Shown: positions 25,883 through 34,727, numbered from the stretch's first letter. The stretch: 38,228 bases of DNA from Acidobacteriota bacterium (GCA_016201205.1 JACQDF010000338.1:1-38228), one strand, 5' to 3'. Notes: generated from the letters alone by a model not told the origin. Numbers and translations are program-made.

Positions 25883-27025
25883 CTAACAATCCACCCACGC
25901 CCGCTTCCGGGAGCTTTCCACAACCTTGCCAAGCAAGTGCATGCCCCACATCCCCTCGGCGAAGGTCGGGTAGTCCACCGGCGCCGAAGCATCCGCCACC
26001 TTGGCATAGAAGCGTTTGAAGATCTGCTTGTGCGAATCGTCGTAGCCTTCGCTGTGGCCGCCCGGCAGATCCGCGAAGCCCTGGGCGGCGCCTTTCAACA
26101 GCGAAGGATCCTTCACGATCACCTGGTTGGCCGAATTGCGGTGGCCGATCCACAATTCATCCGGCCGCTCCTGGTTCCACATCACCCCGCTCCTGGAGCC
26201 GTAGATCTCGAAGTGAAACCGGTTCTTGTTGCCGGCCGACATCTGGCTCACGGTGTAGCAGCCGCGCGCGCGCGTCCCCAATCGCAGCAGGACGGCGCCA
26301 AAATCCTCCGTATCAATGGGAATCGCGTCATAGTCCTCGGGCCGCAGCGTCTTGCCGGTAAAGGTCTCGACGGAGTGCTTCGGTTTCCTGCGAGTCGTGT
26401 GAAATGTGGCCAGCTCTGCGCACAGCGCGGTGATGTTCAGGCCCGTCAGATGCTGGATCATGTCCATCCAGTGCGAGCCGATGTCGCCGATGGCGCGCAG
26501 CGCGCCGTTGGCGCTCTTCTCCACCCTCCAGTTATAGTCCGTGTCGTAGAGCAGCCAGTCCTGCGAGTAGGTTCCCTGCACGATGAGAATCTCACCCAGA
26601 TCGCCGCCGGCGATCATCTGACGGATGTGCTGCACCACCGGGTAATAGCGCAGGTTGTGCTGCACGCAGTTGGGCAGCTTCTTTTTTTCCGCCATCTCCG
26701 TCATCTGGCGCGCTTCGGCTTCATCGAGCGTCAGCGGCTTCTCGCACAGCACGGCCTTGCCCGCCTCCATCGCCGCCATCGAGATGGGGCAATGCAAAGC
26801 GTTCGGCGTCAGCACGTGAACGGCGTCGATGCTGCCGTCATCGAGAATCCGGCGATAGTCGCCCGTGAACCTGTCGACGCCGATCGAGTCGGCGAACGCT
26901 TTCGCCCTGGCGTCGCTCGATCCCGCGATCGCGGCGATCTCGACGTTGCCCAGCCGCCGCACTCCTTCGGCGTGAACCTTGCCCATGAAGCCGGTGCCGA
27001 TCATGGCCGTTTTCAGCTTGCGCAT
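25883..27025 (-). CDS. Gfo/Idh/MocA family oxidoreductase
   Basis: A 380-residue cytoplasmic oxidoreductase without signal peptide. The N-terminus has the nucleotide-binding motif MIGTGFMGKVHAEG. VHVLTPNALHC, CEKPLTLDEAEA (EKP lysine), IGDIGSHWMDMIQHLTG and DIL-type C-terminal strands match sugar dehydrogenases of this family (glucose-6-phosphate, inositol or UDP-sugar-like substrates). The downstream end includes HSEGYDDSHKQIFKRFY and DYPTFAEGMWGM, usual for the subgroup acting with xylose-isomerase-like partners. GGAGG lies about 14 nt upstream of the ATG, with the imperfect palindrome AGGATGGTACGATCCT in between. Confidence 0.93.
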   Translation of the reverse strand: MRKLKTAMIGTGFMGKVHAEGVRRLGNVEIAAIAGSSDARAKAFADSIGVDRFTGDYRRILDDGSIDAVHVLTPNALHCPISMAAMEAGKAVLCEKPLTLDEAEARQMTEMAEKKKLPNCVQHNLRYYPVVQHIRQMIAGGDLGEILIVQGTYSQDWLLYDTDYNWRVEKSANGALRAIGDIGSHWMDMIQHLTGLNITALCAELATFHTTRRKPKHSVETFTGKTLRPEDYDAIPIDTEDFGAVLLRLGTRARGCYTVSQMSAGNKNRFHFEIYGSRSGVMWNQERPDELWIGHRNSANQVIVKDPSLLKGAAQGFADLPGGHSEGYDDSHKQIFKRFYAKVADASAPVDYPTFAEGMWGMHLLGKVVESSRKRAWVDC

Positions 27026-27051
27026 AGGATGGTACGATCCTCCAGAAAAGT

Positions 27052-27080
27052 GGGGAACGGGTAGCCTGTCCCCGGTTTTT
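27052..27080 (-). repeat. Dispersed repeat, copy A
   Basis: A 29-bp sequence, identical in reverse orientation to 29437-29465, with core CCGGGGACAGGCTACC. It lies in the spacer upstream of the oxidoreductase gene at 27025. With copy C at 34746-34786 it defines a small repeat family resembling REP elements. Confidence 0.7.
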
Positions 27081-27115
27081 CACTTTATCGCAATTGCTGG
27101 TAGACTGAAAACCAG

Positions 27116-27409
27116 ATGCGCGTCCGCATCCGCTTCCAGGAGGGGCCGCAGGTCCGGCGCACCGCGGGCAAGAATCGCCACCTGGCCGCCGCCGCGGCTG
27201 CCTTGCTGACCCCCGCCGCTGTCGCAGCCGCTGTTCTCGGCGTGTGGCGCATCTGCGCCGACATCGGCCTGGCTCGCGAATTCGCTATCCCGCAAGGAAT
27301 CTTTTCGCACTGGCAGGTGTGGCTTGCCTTGGCCGGATTGCTTCAGCTTGGCGCGTTTCTGCTCAACCGGTACGGATCTCTTCGTAGAACGCCTCGTATT
27401 CCGGGATGA
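27116..27409 (+). CDS. Small two-helix membrane protein of unknown function
   Basis: A 97-residue protein with a basic N-terminus (MRVRIRFQEGPQVRR) and two hydrophobic helices (HLAAAAAALLTPAAVAAAVLG and WQVWLALAGLLQLGAFLL). TAGACT lies 9 nt before ATG, in the same arrangement as other leaderless-looking genes here. Its last 47 bp overlap the end of the convergent bshA gene. No family recognised. Confidence 0.55.
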   Translation: MRVRIRFQEGPQVRRTAGKNRHLAAAAAALLTPAAVAAAVLGVWRICADIGLAREFAIPQGIFSHWQVWLALAGLLQLGAFLLNRYGSLRRTPRIPG

Positions 27410-28463
27410 CGTGGGACGTGTCGAAGCGTGTTTCCGCCGTGTAGCGCGCGGCGTGCGACATGACGCGGTAGCCGGACTCGTCCGACAGTAAATCAATCAC
27501 ACGCCTCGCCTGGGCCTCGATGTCCCCCACCGGCTCCAGAAAGCCGTCCACGCCATGCGTGATCAGCTCACCCACGCCGCCGCAGTTCGTCGCTACCGGC
27601 GGCACCCCGCAAGCCATTGCTTCGAGCGCGGCCAGGCCGAATGCCTCGAGCTCGCTGGGCATCAGCAGCACCCGCGCCTGTGGCAGCAGCCGCTCGATGT
27701 GATCCTGCTTGCCCAGGAACATCACATGGCCGGCCACGCCCAGCTCCCGCGCCAGCGACTCCGCCGGCCCTCGCTCCGGGCCGTCGCCCGCCATCCACAG
27801 CTCGGCGGGAACCTGGCGGCGCACCCGCTCGAGGATCCGCACGCAATCAAGCACGCGCTTCACCGGCCGGAAGTTCGAGATATGCAGCAGCCGCATCTCC
27901 GGCGGCGGAAGCGCCGCCGGGCGGTAGATGCGGCAATTCACGAAATCGCGAATCACCCGCAGCGGCCGCGTGATGCCGAACACCTCGCGGGTGCGGACGC
28001 TCAGATACTCACTGATGGCCGTGACGCCATCGGATTGCTCGATCGAAAACTTCGTGATCGGGAAGTAGGACGGCTCGGCGCCCACCAGCGTGATGTCGGT
28101 GCCATGAAGCGTCGTGATGAACGGCAGGCGTCTCCTGGCAGCCATGATCTGTTGGGCCAGCAGCGCCGAGATTGAGTGCGGAATCGCGTAGTGCACGTGC
28201 AGCAGGTGCAGGTCGTAGCGCTCGGCCACTTCCGCCATCCGCGATGCCAGCGCCAGGCAATACGGCGGGTACTGGAACAGCGGATAGCTGGAGACTTCCA
28301 CCTCGTGATAATGAATCCGTTCACTGGGACCACCCAGCCGGATCGGGTTCGCGTAGGTGATGAAATGCACATCATGACCGCGCGCCGCCAGTTCCAGCCC
28401 CAGCTCGGTGGCCACAATGCCGCTGCCGCCGTAGGTCGGATAACAGGTGATTCCGATGCGCAT
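27363..28463 (-). CDS. bshA: BshA, N-acetyl-alpha-D-glucosaminyl L-malate synthase
   Basis: A 366-residue GT-B glycosyltransferase matching BshA closely: ITCYPTYGGSGIVATELG at the N-terminus, a HVHYAIPHSISALLAQQI block, LHGTDITLVG, FVNCRIYRP, HISNFRPVKR, and the E-x7-E nucleotide-binding block ELEAFGLAALEAMACGVP. BshA joins UDP-GlcNAc and L-malate in the first step of bacillithiol synthesis (established for Firmicutes, with homologues in Acidobacteria and Bacteroidetes). It is the third gene after the histidine kinase and the GH43-like lipoprotein, with a gap of 3 bp. A candidate deacetylase for step two (LmbE type) is at 34032. BshC is not in the window. Confidence 0.93.
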   Translation of the reverse strand: MRIGITCYPTYGGSGIVATELGLELAARGHDVHFITYANPIRLGGPSERIHYHEVEVSSYPLFQYPPYCLALASRMAEVAERYDLHLLHVHYAIPHSISALLAQQIMAARRRLPFITTLHGTDITLVGAEPSYFPITKFSIEQSDGVTAISEYLSVRTREVFGITRPLRVIRDFVNCRIYRPAALPPPEMRLLHISNFRPVKRVLDCVRILERVRRQVPAELWMAGDGPERGPAESLARELGVAGHVMFLGKQDHIERLLPQARVLLMPSELEAFGLAALEAMACGVPPVATNCGGVGELITHGVDGFLEPVGDIEAQARRVIDLLSDESGYRVMSHAARYTAETRFDTSHVIPEYEAFYEEIRTG

Positions 28464-28466
28464 AGA

Positions 28467-29480
28467 TCAGCGAGAGCGCCACCGCAGCAGGCCATAGCCG
28501 ATCTGCCCGTTCAAGCGCTCGTCCGGACGGGCGACGTTGCCGCCGCCAAACCACACCCGCACGCCTTCGGGAGCAGGCTCGACGGTTGCGTCGCAGACGA
28601 CGTTTCCATTCCAATCCTCGGTTCCGCTGATCACCGGCCGAGCGACCTTTTCCCATTTCACGCCGTCATGGGAGCGCGCCAGCCCCATTCGGCGGCGCTC
28701 GTTACGATCGCGTCCGGTGTACAGCATCCAGTAGGAGCCCCGGTGGAACCACACCGCCGGCTCGCCGAGCCCGTCTTCATCGAACGCGGCTGCCTCACCC
28801 GGCTCGAGAACAGGATTCGCGAGCAGCTTGGTCCACACGATGCCATCCTCCGATCGCGCCACCCCCAGCCGCTGCCGGCGCGCACGGTCCTGACCCAGGT
28901 AGTAGAGATAGAACACACCGCCATAGCGCACAACATAAGGATCGGCGACGCCACGCTCATCCCAGCTCCCGCGCGGCCCCGCATCGAGCACCGGATGCGT
29001 CTCCCTGCGCCACCGGCGGCCGTCCGCTGATCTGGCCAGCGCGATCCGCGGCGGCCGCCCCGCCTGGTACCAGTAATGGAATTCCCCATCCGCCCACATC
29101 GCGGACCCATTCGCGGCAATATAATTCCCTTCCCAGCCTTCCGGCGACAGCACCTTCCCCTGCTTGCTCCACGCGATCCCATCGGCCGACGCAGCCAGCC
29201 CGGTGTGCCACGTCCGTCCATCGAAGCCCGAGTAGAAATTAAAATAGAGGCTGTCGCGCCGCGCGATGGACGGATTCAGCGCATCCACCGCGTCCCACTC
29301 CCCCGCCCCGCCGCGTTCCAACACCGGTTCTTTGCGAGGCTCCCACTCCCAGACGCCCTCGACCGGAGCGCGCTCGACAGCCGGCAGCCGGAAATCGCTG
29401 TAGCGCCCGCAGCCGGTCAGCACCAGCGCCGCAACCAAAAACCGGGGACAGGCTACCCGTTCCCCTATTTCCGCCCTCAT
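28467..29480 (-). CDS. GH43/GH32-like five-bladed beta-propeller lipoprotein
   Basis: A 337-residue protein. A lipoprotein signal with lipobox LTGC (C24) leads into repeated propeller motifs: SLYFNFYSGFDGRTWHTGLA, ADGEFHYWYQAGRPPRIALA, VADPYVVRYGGVFYLYYLG, and EPAVWFHRGSYWMLYTGRD. These match glycosidase-related beta-propellers (GH43, GH32, GH130 type), but acidic catalytic residues cannot be assigned with certainty. The signal peptide's first part (GERVACPRF) is encoded by a copy of a dispersed 29-bp repeat. The start overlaps the histidine kinase stop by 4 bp (ATGA). It is probably anchored to a membrane and acts in glycan binding or cleavage. Confidence 0.85.
   Translation of the reverse strand: MRAEIGERVACPRFLVAALVLTGCGRYSDFRLPAVERAPVEGVWEWEPRKEPVLERGGAGEWDAVDALNPSIARRDSLYFNFYSGFDGRTWHTGLAASADGIAWSKQGKVLSPEGWEGNYIAANGSAMWADGEFHYWYQAGRPPRIALARSADGRRWRRETHPVLDAGPRGSWDERGVADPYVVRYGGVFYLYYLGQDRARRQRLGVARSEDGIVWTKLLANPVLEPGEAAAFDEDGLGEPAVWFHRGSYWMLYTGRDRNERRRMGLARSHDGVKWEKVARPVISGTEDWNGNVVCDATVEPAPEGVRVWFGGGNVARPDERLNGQIGYGLLRWRSR
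29437..29465 (+). repeat. Dispersed repeat, copy B, inside a coding region
   Basis: 29 bp identical to the complement of 27052-27080. It lies inside the lipoprotein gene at 28467-29480 and encodes part of its signal peptide (residues about 6-14). Confidence 0.7.
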
Positions 29481-30628
29481 AGGGGAATCCGGATCCGCAG
29501 CAAGGCGCCGCGGCCGGGGTTCGATTCCACGATCAGCTCGCCGTTCAGCGTTCGCACTCTCCGCTTGATGCTCTCCGGACCCATCCGCATCAGCTCGAGT
29601 TCTTCCAGGCTGTACGTCCCGCCAAACGGGAAGCCGCTGCCGTCATCCTCGACCTGGATGTGCAGCGCGTCGTCGGCCTTCTCGACGGCGAGGGAAAGCT
29701 TGGATGCTTTCGAGTGCTTCTGGGCGTTGTGAAGCGCTTCGCGGATGATCTGCAGCACTTCATGAGAAACCTCCGGCTCGAGGCCGCTCAGCTCATCCGA
29801 GACATTCCAGGTGAGGGCGATGCCGCTGGTTTTCTGGAAGTCTTCAGCGATCTGGCGCACGTTGGTGACCGGGCTGGCGCCGTCGGCCGACATCCACATG
29901 CTGCGCACAAAGGCTCGCATGTCCGTGATCTGCTTGCGGCAGATATCCTGGAGCTGCGTCATGTCGTTGACCGCCGCCTGCTGATCGCGCGCCAGCAGCC
30001 GCTTGATGATCTCGAGCCGCATCTGGAAGCTGATGAAGCTCTGCAACGGGCCGTCGTGGAAATCGGCGGCGATTCTCTGCCGCTCGAGCTCGCGGGCGTT
30101 CTCCGCCTCGGTTCGGAACATGACGCTTTGCCGGGCCGCCACCGACAGGCGCTGTTCGATCTGCTCCCGCTGCCATCCAAACAGAACGGCCAGCACGCCG
30201 GGCACGATCACGATCGGCCCCAGCGCCAGCGCGTGCTGTCTGCTGATGAGCAGCACAAAAACCACCACCGCCGCCACCACCACCCCGATCTCACGCTGCT
30301 TGTGCAACAGCGTCGCTTGCACCAGGACGAACAGATAGAACAGCCCGATCAGCCAGCCTCCCCGGTCTGGCGGGTGAATCGCGCACACCAGCAGCAGGAT
30401 TACGTCGATGATCAGGCGCAGCAGATCGGAAGCACCCTGGTCCCGCCACTGCCAGCGGAGAGCAAAGAGGCTGTATGCCAGATAAACGGCGTAGGCGATG
30501 GCTGCGACCGTCAGCGGGTGCCAGGACGGATAGGACTCCCACACGTACAGCATCAAGGCCACGGCCAGACGCGCCGTGCCCAGTGTCAGTCTCCAGGAGT
30601 CCGGTACGACGACTCGTTCGCCTGCCAA
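29477..30628 (-). CDS. NarL-type sensor histidine kinase
   Basis: A 383-residue membrane sensor. About six hydrophobic segments in the first 160 residues (LAVALMLYVW, AAIAYAVYLAYSLFALRW, LLRLIIDVILLLVCAI, WLIGLFYLFVLVQATLL, IGVVVAAVVVFVLLI, IVIVPGVLAVLFGW) form the input region. The HisKA_3 box ERQRIAADFHDGPLQ holds the phosphorylated H191, followed by an N box (IREALHNAQKHS) and a G1 box (VEDDGSGF) of the ATPase domain. Such kinases normally pair with a LuxR/NarL-type regulator, but none is in the window. The start is TTG, with TAAACT 9 nt upstream. The lipoprotein and bshA genes follow it, coupled by a 4-bp overlap and a 3-bp gap. Confidence 0.93.
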   Translation of the reverse strand: MAGERVVVPDSWRLTLGTARLAVALMLYVWESYPSWHPLTVAAIAYAVYLAYSLFALRWQWRDQGASDLLRLIIDVILLLVCAIHPPDRGGWLIGLFYLFVLVQATLLHKQREIGVVVAAVVVFVLLISRQHALALGPIVIVPGVLAVLFGWQREQIEQRLSVAARQSVMFRTEAENARELERQRIAADFHDGPLQSFISFQMRLEIIKRLLARDQQAAVNDMTQLQDICRKQITDMRAFVRSMWMSADGASPVTNVRQIAEDFQKTSGIALTWNVSDELSGLEPEVSHEVLQIIREALHNAQKHSKASKLSLAVEKADDALHIQVEDDGSGFPFGGTYSLEELELMRMGPESIKRRVRTLNGELIVESNPGRGALLRIRIPL

Positions 30629-30690
30629 GGAAACTACAGTTTAGCGTACTGGCTATGCCAGGTGGGGTAGAACTTTTCCGCCTCCGGCTG

Positions 30691-31962
30691 TCAGAGCACC
30701 TGCTCGGACCAGTTCTCGAGCGATGCCTTCACGTTCTGGCAGAACTGATCGCCAAGCGCGCCGTCGATGAGGCGGTGGTCAAAGGTCAGCGCGAGATAGC
30801 ACACGGAGCGGATGGCGATGGCGTCGTCCACCACAACCGGCTGTTTCTCCACCGCGCCGACGCCGAGGATGGCTGCCTGCGGCTGGTTGATCACCGGCGT
30901 GGCGAACAGGCTGCCATAGGTTCCGAAGTTCGTGATCGAGAAGGTGCCGCCCTGCACTTCGTCGGGCTTCAACTGCTTGGAGCGGGCGCGTCCAGCCAGA
31001 TCGACGATCGCCCGCTGCAAGCCCACCACGTTCTTCTCATCCGCATTGCGAATCACCGGCACGATGAGACCGGACCCTCCTTCGAGCGCCACCGCGATGC
31101 CGATGTTGACCTCGTTGTGGTAAATGATGCTCGTCCCTTCGATCGAAGCGTTGACGATGGGGAACGCGTGCAGGGCTTCGGCGGCGGCCCGGGTGACGAA
31201 GGAGAGGAAAGTGAGCGAGAAGCCGTAGCGCTCCTGAAACTGGCCTTTGATGCGATCGCGCAGTTTGGCGATTCTCGTCATGTCGACGCGGTGCACGGTG
31301 GTGACATGGGCCGAGGTACGTTTGCTGAACACCATGTGCTCGGCGATCCTGGTGCGCATGACGCTCATCGGCTCGACACGCGCCTTGGCGGGAGCAGGCC
31401 GCGGGACGGGAGGAACCTCGGCGCCGGCCGCGGGGGCCGGCGCTGCTGCGCTGACGGCGGCGACGGTGCGGGCTCCCTGGGCCGCCATGTAGGATTCGAC
31501 ATCGGCCTTGGTAATCCGGCCTCCGGCGCCGGTTCCTTTCACTTGCCCGAGGTCGATGCTGTACTCGCGCGCCATCTTGCGCACCAGCGGAGAGAGCGGG
31601 CCAGCCGCTTCTACGGCGGCGACGGGCGGCGGGGCCGGAGGCGGCGCCGGAGGAGGAACAGGCTTGGCAGCCACTGGCGCGGGTGCAGCCGCGGGCCTGG
31701 CCGCCGGCGCCGCGGCCGCTGCGCCATCTGATTCGCGGATGCGCCCCACCACCGTAGCAATGGCGACCGTCTTGCCTTCCTCGACCAGCACTTCGGCCAG
31801 GACACCGGCAGCGGGCGCCGGGATCTCGCTGTCGACTTTGTCCGTCGAGATCTCAAACAGCGGCTCGTCCCGCTCGATACGCTCACCGGGCTTCTTCAGC
31901 CATTTGGTGAGCGTCCCTTCGACAATGCTCTCCCCCATCTGGGGCATCACGACGTCAATCAT
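30691..31962 (-). CDS. E2 component (dihydrolipoyl acyltransferase) of a 2-oxo-acid dehydrogenase complex
   Basis: A 423-residue E2 with the standard order: one N-terminal lipoyl domain (about 1-77, lipoylated lysine in STDKVDSE, K42), an Ala/Pro-rich linker, a peripheral-subunit-binding domain (SPLVRKMAREYSIDLGQVKG, about 125-160), a second linker, and the catalytic acyltransferase domain ending with DHRLIDGALG (H396, D400). One lipoyl domain fits branched-chain or oxoglutarate types; the acyl specificity cannot be read. E1 is not nearby, but lipB overlaps its start by 4 bp and lpd precedes it, so the operon supplies E2, its lipoyl group and E3. Confidence 0.93.
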   Translation of the reverse strand: MIDVVMPQMGESIVEGTLTKWLKKPGERIERDEPLFEISTDKVDSEIPAPAAGVLAEVLVEEGKTVAIATVVGRIRESDGAAAAAPAARPAAAPAPVAAKPVPPPAPPPAPPPVAAVEAAGPLSPLVRKMAREYSIDLGQVKGTGAGGRITKADVESYMAAQGARTVAAVSAAAPAPAAGAEVPPVPRPAPAKARVEPMSVMRTRIAEHMVFSKRTSAHVTTVHRVDMTRIAKLRDRIKGQFQERYGFSLTFLSFVTRAAAEALHAFPIVNASIEGTSIIYHNEVNIGIAVALEGGSGLIVPVIRNADEKNVVGLQRAIVDLAGRARSKQLKPDEVQGGTFSITNFGTYGSLFATPVINQPQAAILGVGAVEKQPVVVDDAIAIRSVCYLALTFDHRLIDGALGDQFCQNVKASLENWSEQVL

Positions 31963-32618
31963 GCAAATGTCTCCAAAACCGCGGGCATGTCCAAATCGAA
32001 CACACCGGCAAAATGCTCAGCCAGTCGCGCCTTCACTTCTTCGCACGTGGCGAGGGAACCCAATTCCCGCATCGACGTGACCGGCCTGGTGAGTCCGCAG
32101 GGCACGATGTAGCGGAAATAGTCCAAGTCTGTGTCCACGTTCAGCGCCAGCCCATGCGAGCTCACCCACCGGCTCATGTGGACCCCGATGGCGCAGATTT
32201 TCTTGCCCTCGGCCCAAACGCCAGTGCAGCCCTCGAGTCGGCCGGCGGTGATCCGGAAATCGGCCAGGGCGTCGAGGACGGCCTGTTCGAGGCCGCGGAC
32301 GTAGGCAACCACGTCACGCTTCCACTCCCGTAGATCAAATATGGGATACGCAACCACCTGGCCGGGACCGTGATAAGTCACATCGCCGCCGCGGTCGGTG
32401 TGGTGGAACCCGATGCCGGCTCGCTCGAGCAGTTCGGCGCTGGCGAGCAGGTTTTCCATCCGCCCGTTGCGGCCCATGGTGATCACGTGCGGATGCTCGA
32501 CGAACAGAAGATGATCCGCCACGAGTCCTTGTTTGCGCTGCCCGGCAAGCTGCTGCTGGAGGACGCAGGCTTCCTCAAAGCCCATTCGGCCGAGATCGCG
32601 AACGACGCATTTACGCAT
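31959..32618 (-). CDS. lipB: LipB, octanoyl-[ACP]:protein N-octanoyltransferase
   Basis: A 219-residue LipB that transfers octanoyl from ACP to lipoyl domains, the first step of protein lipoylation. Motifs are VEHPHVITMGRNG, RGGDVTYHGPGQVVAYPI, the catalytic lysine in GKKICAIG (K140) and the acyl-thioester cysteine in IVPCG (C174), both as in E. coli LipB. It overlaps the E2 gene downstream by 4 bp and lpd upstream by 8 bp. The product therefore probably modifies the neighbouring E2 directly. LipA is not in the window. Confidence 0.95.
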   Translation of the reverse strand: MRKCVVRDLGRMGFEEACVLQQQLAGQRKQGLVADHLLFVEHPHVITMGRNGRMENLLASAELLERAGIGFHHTDRGGDVTYHGPGQVVAYPIFDLREWKRDVVAYVRGLEQAVLDALADFRITAGRLEGCTGVWAEGKKICAIGVHMSRWVSSHGLALNVDTDLDYFRYIVPCGLTRPVTSMRELGSLATCEEVKARLAEHFAGVFDLDMPAVLETFA

Positions 32619-34005
32619 TGATGGCCAGTCCGTACACCGCGTTGAACGCTTCCCCCACCGCCTCGTAGAGCGTGGGATGCGCGTGGATGGTGCGCATCAT
32701 CGTGTCGGCGGTGGATTCGGATTCCATCGCCGCCACCGCTTCGGCAATCAATTCGTAGGCGTGGTAGCCGATGATGTGCACACCGAGGATTTCGCCGAAC
32801 TTCTCCTCGACCACCACTTTGACGAAGCCGTCGTGCATACCCACGATCGACGCTTTGCTGTTGGCGGCAAATGGGAACTTGCCTATCTTGACTTTGTAAC
32901 CTTGTGCTTTGGCCTGCGCTTCGGTCAGGCCGGCGCTGCCGATGCCGGGCTCGGTGTAAGTGACGCCAGGGATGCGGTTCTTATGGATCGGCACGGGGGA
33001 CTTGCCGGCGATGTGCGCCACGGCAACCATTCCTTCGGCGGTAGCCACGTGGGCCAACTGGGGCGTGCCGGCGACGATATCCCCGATGGCGTAAACGCCG
33101 GGCTCGGTGGTCTGCTGCATGCCGTTCACTTTGATGAAGCCGCGATCGGTCGCGATTCTGGTATTCTCCAGGCCAATGCCGTCCGTGTTCGGCTTGCGGC
33201 CGACGGCCACCAGAAGCTTTTCCGCCTCGAGCGTCTCGGTCTTGCCGCTGGCGAGCGTGACGCTGAGTTTAGCGCCGGCGGCGGTTTTCTCGATGTTTTC
33301 GGCTTTCGCTCCGGTCTCACAGCGGATGCCGGTTTTCCTGAAGAATCGCTCTAACTCCTTCGAGACATCCTCATCTTCCACCGGGACCAAGCGGGGCAGC
33401 ATCTCGAGGATCGTCACTTTGGTTCCGAAGCGATGAAAGATGGAGGCGAACTCGACCCCCACCGCTCCGGCCCCGATCACAATCAGCGTTTTTGGAACCG
33501 AGCGCAGGTTCAGGATCTCGATATTGGTGAGGATCACATCGGGGTCCGGCTGCAACCCGGGCAGCATGCGCGCTTCCGAGCCGGTGGCGACAATGATGTT
33601 CCTGCCCTCGACGACCTGCTTGCCCTTTTCACCGCTGAATTCCACCTTTCCCTTGCCGAGCAGTCTGGCGTAGCCCCGGAAGACGTCGACCTTCTGCTTT
33701 TTCATGAGAAACTCGACGCCTTTGGCGTGCTTGTCGACGATCTTCTGCTTGCGGTCAATGACTTTGGGATAATCCAGGCGCGGGTTCTCGCAGAGAATGC
33801 CTTCCTCCGGCCCGTGGACGAAATGCTGCCAGATTTCGGCGGTGTGCAACAGCGCCTTGGTGGGGATACAGCCGACGTGCAGGCAGCAGCCGCCGAGTTT
33901 CGGATCTTTTTCAATGATCGCGGTTTTGAGGCCGTACTGGCCGGCCCGGACCGCTGCCGAATAGCCGCCCGGACCGCTGCCGATTACGATCACATCGTAG
34001 GACAC
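32611..34005 (-). CDS. lpdA: Dihydrolipoyl dehydrogenase (E3)
   Basis: A flavoprotein disulfide reductase of 464 residues from GTG 34005 (465 from TTG 34008). It reoxidises dihydrolipoyl groups of E2 with NAD+. The FAD motif GSGPGGYSAAVRAGQYG near the N-terminus is followed by the redox pair GGCCLHVGCIPTK (C41, C46). A second Rossmann motif (VIGAGAVGVEFASIFHRFG) binds NAD. The C-terminal HAHPTLYEA holds the His/Glu catalytic pair. The GTG at 34005 has TAAAAT exactly 6 nt upstream and is therefore chosen. It is first of the lpd-lipB-E2 operon and lies 26 bp after the LmbE-type deacetylase. Confidence 0.95.
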   Translation of the reverse strand: MSYDVIVIGSGPGGYSAAVRAGQYGLKTAIIEKDPKLGGCCLHVGCIPTKALLHTAEIWQHFVHGPEEGILCENPRLDYPKVIDRKQKIVDKHAKGVEFLMKKQKVDVFRGYARLLGKGKVEFSGEKGKQVVEGRNIIVATGSEARMLPGLQPDPDVILTNIEILNLRSVPKTLIVIGAGAVGVEFASIFHRFGTKVTILEMLPRLVPVEDEDVSKELERFFRKTGIRCETGAKAENIEKTAAGAKLSVTLASGKTETLEAEKLLVAVGRKPNTDGIGLENTRIATDRGFIKVNGMQQTTEPGVYAIGDIVAGTPQLAHVATAEGMVAVAHIAGKSPVPIHKNRIPGVTYTEPGIGSAGLTEAQAKAQGYKVKIGKFPFAANSKASIVGMHDGFVKVVVEEKFGEILGVHIIGYHAYELIAEAVAAMESESTADTMMRTIHAHPTLYEAVGEAFNAVYGLAINA

Positions 34006-34011
34006 CAACGT

Positions 34012-34017
34012 ATTTTA
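34012..34017 (-). promoter_or_regulatory. Candidate -10 element for lpd
   Basis: TAAAAT on the minus strand ending 6 nt before GTG 34005. It could also drive the rest of the lpd-lipB-E2 operon. Confidence 0.4.
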
Positions 34018-34031
34018 GCAGGAGAGCCCGG

Positions 34032-34721
34032 CTACGTAAGAATATCGCGCGGCGTCTTTTGCAGCGCCCACAGCGCTTCTGCGTACCGCACGCCGCATGT
34101 TTTCCCGCGATACGCAGCCAGCGCCTGTTTCATCTCGACGGCTGCATCGGGTTTGGACTCGTCGTACTCCTCATTGCGCACCAGCGCCATCAGCCGTCCC
34201 AGCCATTCGCGCGCCGTGCACCACTCGGCCGAAATGTCGACAAACGTGTCCGGCTCGAAACCGATCGTGTGCCGCGGTCCGTTGTCGTATGCGTACATCG
34301 CACGCGGCGGCCGGTGGTTCCTGCCCAGCAGTTGTCCGGCATTGCTGAGCGCGATCTGGCACAGCGGCGACGCCACCCGATGATCGTCGTGATGGTCCTG
34401 CGGCCACAGGATCAGCGCCACGTCCGGCTTCACGTCCGCCACCAGCTCCGCCACTATCTTCTTGTTCTCGGTGGTCACTTCAAACAGGTGCGAGGCGAAG
34501 TTCAGAAAACGCATCTCGGCGCCGTAATAATGCGCCAGGTCCTTGCTGCCCTTGACCAGCTCCTCATGCCGCCCTTTCACCGGCGGCCAGTTGCGGTAGT
34601 CGCCGATCAGCGCGGCAATCACCACGCGCCACTGCTTTTGCAAGGCTTGGAGCATGATGCCGGGCACTCCGAAGACGCAATCGTCGTAGTGCGCGCCCAT
34701 GGCCAGCAGCGTGTTCGGCAT
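34032..34721 (-). CDS. LmbE/PIG-L family deacetylase
   Basis: A 229-residue metal-dependent N-deacetylase of the LmbE family, which includes BshB and MshB. Motif I reads [10 protein letters not shown] (H11, D13, D14), close to the canonical AHPDDE but with Tyr for Pro and Cys for Glu. The second zinc region is [14 protein letters not shown]. The start at 34721 is set by TACAAT exactly 6 nt upstream; a 30-nt longer frame exists. Candidate roles are deacetylation of GlcNAc-malate in bacillithiol synthesis (a BshA is 5.6 kb away) or of another N-acetyl sugar; the residue changes make the BshB assignment uncertain. It precedes lpd. Confidence 0.85.
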   Translation of the reverse strand: MPNTLLAMGAHYDDCVFGVPGIMLQALQKQWRVVIAALIGDYRNWPPVKGRHEELVKGSKDLAHYYGAEMRFLNFASHLFEVTTENKKIVAELVADVKPDVALILWPQDHHDDHRVASPLCQIALSNAGQLLGRNHRPPRAMYAYDNGPRHTIGFEPDTFVDISAEWCTAREWLGRLMALVRNEEYDESKPDAAVEMKQALAAYRGKTCGVRYAEALWALQKTPRDILT

Positions 34722-34727
34722 CTTGCG

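Noticed and set aside
27026..27041. Palindrome before the oxidoreductase gene as an operator
   Set aside because: Only 5-bp arms match perfectly. Such matches are expected by chance, so it is mentioned only in the gene entry.
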